This document shows, one piece after another, positions 60,114 to 64,000 of a DNA stretch of 64,000 bases. This DNA is from Skermania sp. ID1734 (GTDB lineage Bacteria > Actinomycetota > Actinomycetes > Mycobacteriales > Mycobacteriaceae), in NCBI RefSeq assembly GCF_007489285.1, contig NZ_VLIY01000013.1, positions 17,035 to 81,034 on the forward strand. Reading direction: 5' to 3'. The notes under the pieces are model-generated. The model was not told the DNA's origin. It made no database searches and worked only from the letters and a program-made list of their open reading frames with translations. Each line of letters begins with the position of its first letter. The stretch's first letter is position 1. Position numbers and translations under genes: made by a program.

Positions 60114-60836
60114 TCAGCTGCGCCGGACCTTGCCGACGACGTCGGTGAAGATCTGGTCGAGTGTCGCGGTATCGGGCCGATTGCTGCCAAACGTCATGAA
60201 TGTCGCGGTGATTCGCACGTCGCCGACCTGCGCCACGAGACTGAGCATCGACTGCTTGAGCGGCTTGACCGCCTTGCCGGAGGTCAGGGTCTGCCGTACC
60301 GCGAGGGTGTCATCGGCGTCGATCGGCGGAGGCGGGGTCAGTTCGCTGCGCAGAGTGGCGGTGTTTCCGTTCTTGCGAACCGTCACCTTCGTGCATTCGC
60401 GCAGCTGGTCCCGACGTTGGGAGAGCGGTTCAGTGACCCGGGCCAATTCGATGGTGATGGTCGAACGCGTGGAGTTGTCGGTGCCCACGATGATCGCGGT
60501 GCCATCGGCGCTGTAATCCTGCGCCGGTGGCTGGCACGACGGGGGCGTGACGGTCGCTCCGGCGGCGATACCGACCAGGTCGTGGGCCGCCTCGGCAGCC
60601 GCCGGCGGCGGCAACACAACGGCCGTATACGGTGCGGGGAAAGCACCCGGGGCTGGCAGCAGCGACGACAAGGACGCGGCGACGTGGTGTAGCGAACCGG
60701 CCTGCGAATTCGCGGCGACCGCCGTGCCCGAAACCACCGAGGAGCAACCTGCCAACGCCAGAGCGGCCGGCAGCATGACGGCCGCTGCCACAGCGGTCAT
60801 CCGGCAGCCGAAATACCCACGGTGTATTGACGTCAC
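60114..60836 (-). CDS. Putative lipoprotein (DUF5642/mycobacterial lipoprotein-like)
   Basis: A 240-residue exported protein. The N terminus has a basic stretch, a hydrophobic core AVAAAVMLPAALALAGC and a good lipobox LAGC (Cys about residue 30), so it is probably a lipid-anchored envelope protein. The mature part is Ala/Thr/Pro-rich at first, then beta-rich with three conserved-looking blocks (PPSCQPPAQDYSADGTAII, RVTEPLSQRRDQLREC, VGDVRITATFMTFG). It resembles the DUF5642 group. GTG at 60836 has GAGAGG 9 nt upstream; ATG at 60800 is an alternative. Function unknown. Confidence 0.75.
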   Translation of the reverse strand: MTSIHRGYFGCRMTAVAAAVMLPAALALAGCSSVVSGTAVAANSQAGSLHHVAASLSSLLPAPGAFPAPYTAVVLPPPAAAEAAHDLVGIAAGATVTPPSCQPPAQDYSADGTAIIVGTDNSTRSTITIELARVTEPLSQRRDQLRECTKVTVRKNGNTATLRSELTPPPPIDADDTLAVRQTLTSGKAVKPLKQSMLSLVAQVGDVRITATFMTFGSNRPDTATLDQIFTDVVGKVRRS

Positions 60837-61114
60837 GACTACTCGCCTCTCCCCGATCTGTGCTTTCTCGGCCCACTCTGCCATCTGCGGCATCGACTTC
60901 CGTGCGGCTACGCCGTCGATCGAGGGAATTTTCGGCGCATTTCCCCACCGATTTCCCCGGGCCGGCACATACATCCGAAAATGCCGGGAATGACCGAACC
61001 GGCGGTGACGTTGGCTCTCACGTGGGCGCTCGGCAAGCAGTGGTCGGTCGAGGAGCCCGCAGCATGCACCGATAAGCGACAATGGAAGGTGTTCGAAGCC
61101 GAAAGGGGTCCGCA

Positions 61115-62050
61115 ATGGACGATCAGTCGAGGATGTACGAGCTGGAGTTTCCGGCGCCGCAGCTGTCCTCAGCCGATGGCGACGGCCCGGTCCTGATCCA
61201 CGGGCTCGAAGGCTTCACCGACGCCGGGCATGCGGTGCGGCTCGCCACCAAACACTTGCGCGAGAGCCTCGAGACCGAACTCGTCGCCTCCTTCGATGTC
61301 GATGAACTACTCGACTACCGCTCGCGCCGGCCGACGATGACTTTCAAGACGGATCACTTTTCCGACTACGAGGAGCCGGAGCTGAATCTCTACGCGGTGC
61401 GCGACACTGTTGGGACGCCGTTCCTGCTGCTGGCCGGGATGGAGCCGGACCTGCGGTGGGAACGCTTCACCACCGCCGTGCGGTTGCTTGCCGAGCAGCT
61501 CGGCGTGCGCCGGACAATCGGACTCTCGGCAATTCCGATGGCGATCCCGCACACCCGTCCGCTCGGGGTGACCGCGCACGCGAGCAACAAGGAACTGATT
61601 TCCGACTACCAGGGCTGGGTTGGCGAGTTGCAGGTGCCCGGCAGCGCGTCGTCGCTGCTCGAGTTCCGGATGGCGCAGCATGGTCACGAGTCCGTCGGAT
61701 TTTCGGTGCACGTGCCGCACTACCTGTCGCAGACCGACTATCCCGAGGCCGCGCAGACGCTGCTCGAGAACGTCAGCTCGAACGCCGGCCTCGAGTTGCC
61801 GCTCGCCGCGCTCGGCGAGGCGGCCGCACGGGTTCGCGAGCAGGTCAACGAGCACATCAACGGCAACGCCGAGGTGGAGGCTGTGGTGACCGCGCTGGAG
61901 CAGCAGTACGACAGCTACGTCGCCGCGCAGGAGCGCCAGTCCGGCTTGCTCGCCGGTGACGGCAGCCTGCCCAGCGGCGAGGAGCTCGGCGCCGAGTTCG
62001 AACGGTTCCTGGCCGAGCAGGGCGGCTATGACACCGGCCGCGACAGCTGA
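61115..62050 (+). CDS. PAC2 family protein (Rv2714-like)
   Basis: A 311-residue protein of the PAC2 (proteasome assembly chaperone 2-like) superfamily. Marks are PVLIHGLEGFTDAGHAVRLATKHL, FDVDELLDYRSRRPTMTF, PFLLLAGMEPDLRWERF and ISDYQGWVGELQVPGSASSLLEF; the C-terminal 60 residues form a helical tail. The M. tuberculosis homologue has a known structure but no proven role. The ATG at 61115 has AAAGGGG upstream. Its stop codon is inside the first 42-bp hairpin repeat. Confidence 0.87.
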   Translation: MDDQSRMYELEFPAPQLSSADGDGPVLIHGLEGFTDAGHAVRLATKHLRESLETELVASFDVDELLDYRSRRPTMTFKTDHFSDYEEPELNLYAVRDTVGTPFLLLAGMEPDLRWERFTTAVRLLAEQLGVRRTIGLSAIPMAIPHTRPLGVTAHASNKELISDYQGWVGELQVPGSASSLLEFRMAQHGHESVGFSVHVPHYLSQTDYPEAAQTLLENVSSNAGLELPLAALGEAAARVREQVNEHINGNAEVEAVVTALEQQYDSYVAAQERQSGLLAGDGSLPSGEELGAEFERFLAEQGGYDTGRDS

Positions 62051-62159
62051 AAGCTGCTTCGCGGCCAATCAAACGCCGGCCGCGACAGCTGAAAGCTGCT
62101 TCGCGGCCAATCAAACGCCGGCCGCGACAGCTGAAAGCTGCTTCGCGGCCAAACAAGCA
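62034..62159. repeat. Three tandem 42-bp hairpin repeats
   Basis: Three head-to-tail 42-bp units start at 62034, 62076 and 62118; the third diverges in its last ten bases, and a degenerate half-unit follows near 62163. Each unit has a hairpin: GGCCGCGA pairs with TCGCGGCC, then CAGCT/AGCTG around a GAA loop, with a 2-nt bulge. The PAC2 stop TGA lies in unit 1. The units also read in frame as 14 residues, but no gene is evident. It resembles VNTR/MIRU-type loci. Confidence 0.9.
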
Positions 62160-62198
62160 CAGCCCGGGACAGCTGACGGTCCACCGGCGACTCGCGGC

Positions 62199-62204
62199 TA
62201 GCCT
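62199..62204 (+). promoter_or_regulatory. -10 hexamer for leaderless helicase transcript
   Basis: TAGCCT is followed by 6 nt and then the GTG at 62211. No Shine-Dalgarno is present. It stands about 40 bp beyond the hairpin array. Confidence 0.55.
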
Positions 62205-62210
62205 GTGTCG

Positions 62211-64000
62211 GTGCACTTGCCCGCCCTGATCAGCGACGGCACTACCGACCCCGACCACCTGTATGACGCCTTCACCGCGTGGGCCCGTGCACGCGGCTAC
62301 GAGCTGTACCCGGCGCAGGACGATGCGCTCATCGAGTTGGTCTCCGGCGCCAACGTGATTTTGGCGACGCCAACGGGTTCCGGTAAATCGATGGTCGCGG
62401 TCGGCGCACACTTTGCCGCTCTCGCTCGCGGCCAGCGGTCGTATTACACCGCGCCCATCAAAGCGCTGGTGAGCGAGAAGTTTTTCGCGCTCTGTGACGT
62501 TTTCGGCGCCGACCGCGTCGGCATGGTTACCGGCGACGCGGCTGTGAATGCGGACGCGCCGATCATTTGCGCGACCGCGGAGATCCTCGCCAACCTCGCA
62601 TTGCGGGAGGGCCCGGCTGCCGATGTCGGTCAGGTGGTCATGGACGAGTTCCATTACTACGCCGAACCGGATCGCGGGTGGGCATGGCAGGTGCCGCTGC
62701 TGGAGCTCCCCCGGGCCCAATTCCTGCTCATGTCGGCGACGCTGGGCGACGTCGACTTCTTCGCCAAGGATCTCCAACGGCGTACCGGTCGTTCGACTGC
62801 GGTGGTTGCCGGGGCGCAACGTCCAGTGCCGCTGCATTATTCGTACGCGCTGACTTCCATCACCGAGACCATCGAGGAACTGGCGACCACCCATCAGGCC
62901 CCGGTCTACGTCGTGCACTTCACCCAGGCCGCCGCACTGGAACGCGCGCAAGCGTTGACCAGCCTGGCCCTGGCCGATCGTGCCGAAAAGGACGCGATCG
63001 CTGCCGCCGTCGGCGGGTTCCGGTTCACCACCGGGTTTGGAAAGACGTTGTCGCGCTTGGTGCGTCATGGCATCGGCGTACATCACGCCGGGATGCTGCC
63101 GAAATATCGACGGCTGGTGGAGAAGCTCGCTCAAGACGGCCTACTGAAGGTCATCTGCGGCACCGACACGCTCGGCGTGGGCATCAACGTCCCGATTCGC
63201 ACCGTGCTGCTGACCGGACTAGTCAAGTACGACGGAGTGCGCACCCGGCAGCTGAAAGCCCGCGAGTTCCATCAGATCGCCGGACGCGCCGGGCGCGCCG
63301 GCTTCGACACGGTCGGCAACGTGGTGGTGCAGGCACCGGAGCACGAGATCGAAAACGCCAAAGCCCTTGCCAAAGCTGGTGACGACCCGAAAAGGCGCCG
63401 AAAAGTACAGCGCAAGAAGGCCCCTGAGGGCACGGTTTCGTGGAGCGAGCAAACCTTCGAGCGGCTGGTCGCCGCAGCACCGGAACCGTTGACGTCACAG
63501 TTCGCCGTCACCAACTCGATGTTGCTCAACGTCATTGCCCGACCGGGCAATTGCTTCGACGCAATGCGCCATCTGTTGGAAGACAACCACGAACCGCGCC
63601 CGGCGCAGCGGCGGCACATCCTGCGCGCGATCGCGTTGTATCGCGGACTCCGCGACGCCGGCGTGGTGCAACAACTCGATGCTCCCGATGAGACCGGCCG
63701 GCACGCCCGGCTGACCATCGACCTGCAACGCGACTTCGCCCTGGACCAGCCGCTGTCCCCCTTCGCGTTGGCGACTTTGGAATTGCTGGACGAGAATTCG
63801 CCGACATACACCCTCGACATCGTGTCGGTGATCGAAGCTACCCTCGAAGACCCCCGCCAACTCTTGATGGCCCAGCAGCACGCTGCACGCGGCGAGGCGG
63901 TGGAACGCATGAAGGCCGAGGGTCTCGATTACGACGAGCGGATAGCGCTCCTCGAAGACGTGACCTGGCCAAAACCGTTGCAGGACATTCTGGAGCCGGC
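62211..64000 (+). CDS. DEAD/DEAH-box helicase, DUF3516-type (3' truncated by window edge)
   Basis: An SF2 helicase running open to the window end, with about 596 residues visible. It has Walker A ILATPTGSGKSMVAVG (50-65), motif II VVMDEFHYYAEP, motif III LMSATLGD, and, in the second RecA domain, CGTDTLGVGINVP and motif VI HQIAGRAGRAG. The HHAGMLPKYRRLVEKLAQ segment and the basic stretch DDPKRRRKVQRKKAPEG precede a DUF3516-like region. It resembles Ski2/HelY-type RNA helicases of Actinobacteria. It has no in-frame stop before 64000. The GTG at 62211 fits a leaderless transcript. Confidence 0.85.
   Translation, partial: MHLPALISDGTTDPDHLYDAFTAWARARGYELYPAQDDALIELVSGANVILATPTGSGKSMVAVGAHFAALARGQRSYYTAPIKALVSEKFFALCDVFGADRVGMVTGDAAVNADAPIICATAEILANLALREGPAADVGQVVMDEFHYYAEPDRGWAWQVPLLELPRAQFLLMSATLGDVDFFAKDLQRRTGRSTAVVAGAQRPVPLHYSYALTSITETIEELATTHQAPVYVVHFTQAAALERAQALTSLALADRAEKDAIAAAVGGFRFTTGFGKTLSRLVRHGIGVHHAGMLPKYRRLVEKLAQDGLLKVICGTDTLGVGINVPIRTVLLTGLVKYDGVRTRQLKAREFHQIAGRAGRAGFDTVGNVVVQAPEHEIENAKALAKAGDDPKRRRKVQRKKAPEGTVSWSEQTFERLVAAAPEPLTSQFAVTNSMLLNVIARPGNCFDAMRHLLEDNHEPRPAQRRHILRAIALYRGLRDAGVVQQLDAPDETGRHARLTIDLQRDFALDQPLSPFALATLELLDENSPTYTLDIVSVIEATLEDPRQLLMAQQHAARGEAVERMKAEGLDYDERIALLEDVTWPKPLQDILEP

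Noticed and set aside
62034..62159. CRISPR array
   Set aside because: The units are contiguous tandem repeats with no variable spacers, and no cas genes are nearby. The same applies to the 21-bp array at 2032-2115.
61956..62201. Small protein with a 14-residue repeat encoded by the 42-bp units
   Set aside because: The frame begins inside the PAC2 gene, has no ribosome binding site, and the hairpin structure explains the repeat better. It is not fully excluded.

Overview
The window is GC-rich, densely coded chromosomal DNA from a mycolic-acid actinobacterium (order Mycobacteriales; outside Mycobacterium proper, probably Nocardia/Rhodococcus-like). The evidence is an Emb-type arabinosyltransferase, AftC, Cei, a SigA/SigB/IdeR cluster, WS/DGAT and LipO-type enzymes, and gene order that follows M. 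tuberculosis Rv2670c-Rv2714 over long stretches. I see no rRNA, tRNA, insertion sequence, prophage or CRISPR array. The first gene (a GH15 trehalase) and the last (a DEAD/DEAH helicase) are cut by the window edges.

Region 1 (1-10.6 kb): trehalase faces an operon ppgK-zwf-gnd, so trehalose-derived glucose could be phosphorylated with polyphosphate and fed into the pentose phosphate pathway. Then come a GNAT protein and zapE-emb. Region 2 (10.6-20.7 kb): a RibD/Rv2671-like reductase, a lipoprotein hydrolase homologue without its nucleophile serine, aftC and msrB. These face hemE-hemY-hemQ (coproporphyrin-dependent heme branch). A thioesterase-like protein and DUF3000 follow. Region 3 (19.5-31.6 kb): a divergent esterase/WS-DGAT pair with a perfect KstR-type operator, RNase D, a short UvrA-like ATPase, an AraC-VOC pair, dxs, a PhaC-like protein and a TrmA-like methyltransferase. 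Region 4 (31.5-46 kb): a KimA-type potassium importer with trmA, diverging across a perfect 44-bp palindrome from ceoB-ceoC. Then DUF3159/OB-fold, dut/DUF3710, DUF3093, DUF4193, cei, suhB, a second ppgK and sigA. Next is khtT-khtU, so potassium import, sensing and efflux genes lie within 14 kb. Region 5 (46-57.7 kb): a DUF7455 protein, a helicase, YihY, DUF3039, DUF3099, an NPPF methyltransferase and sigB behind an ECF-type promoter. An acuC/Pat-like acetylation operon and ideR follow. Region 6 (57.7-64 kb): galE, DUF4192, a lipoprotein, a PAC2 protein, three tandem 42-bp hairpin repeats and a helicase.

Cross-cutting signals: at least nine genes have a TANNNT hexamer 6-7 nt before the start codon and no Shine-Dalgarno, which points to leaderless transcripts. 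Several 3' gene junctions carry hairpins or tandem repeats. No clearly novel multi-gene system is present. The best leads are the palindrome in the potassium locus, the KstR-type site on WS/DGAT, the acetylation operon with a defective ligase domain, and the tandem hairpin array.
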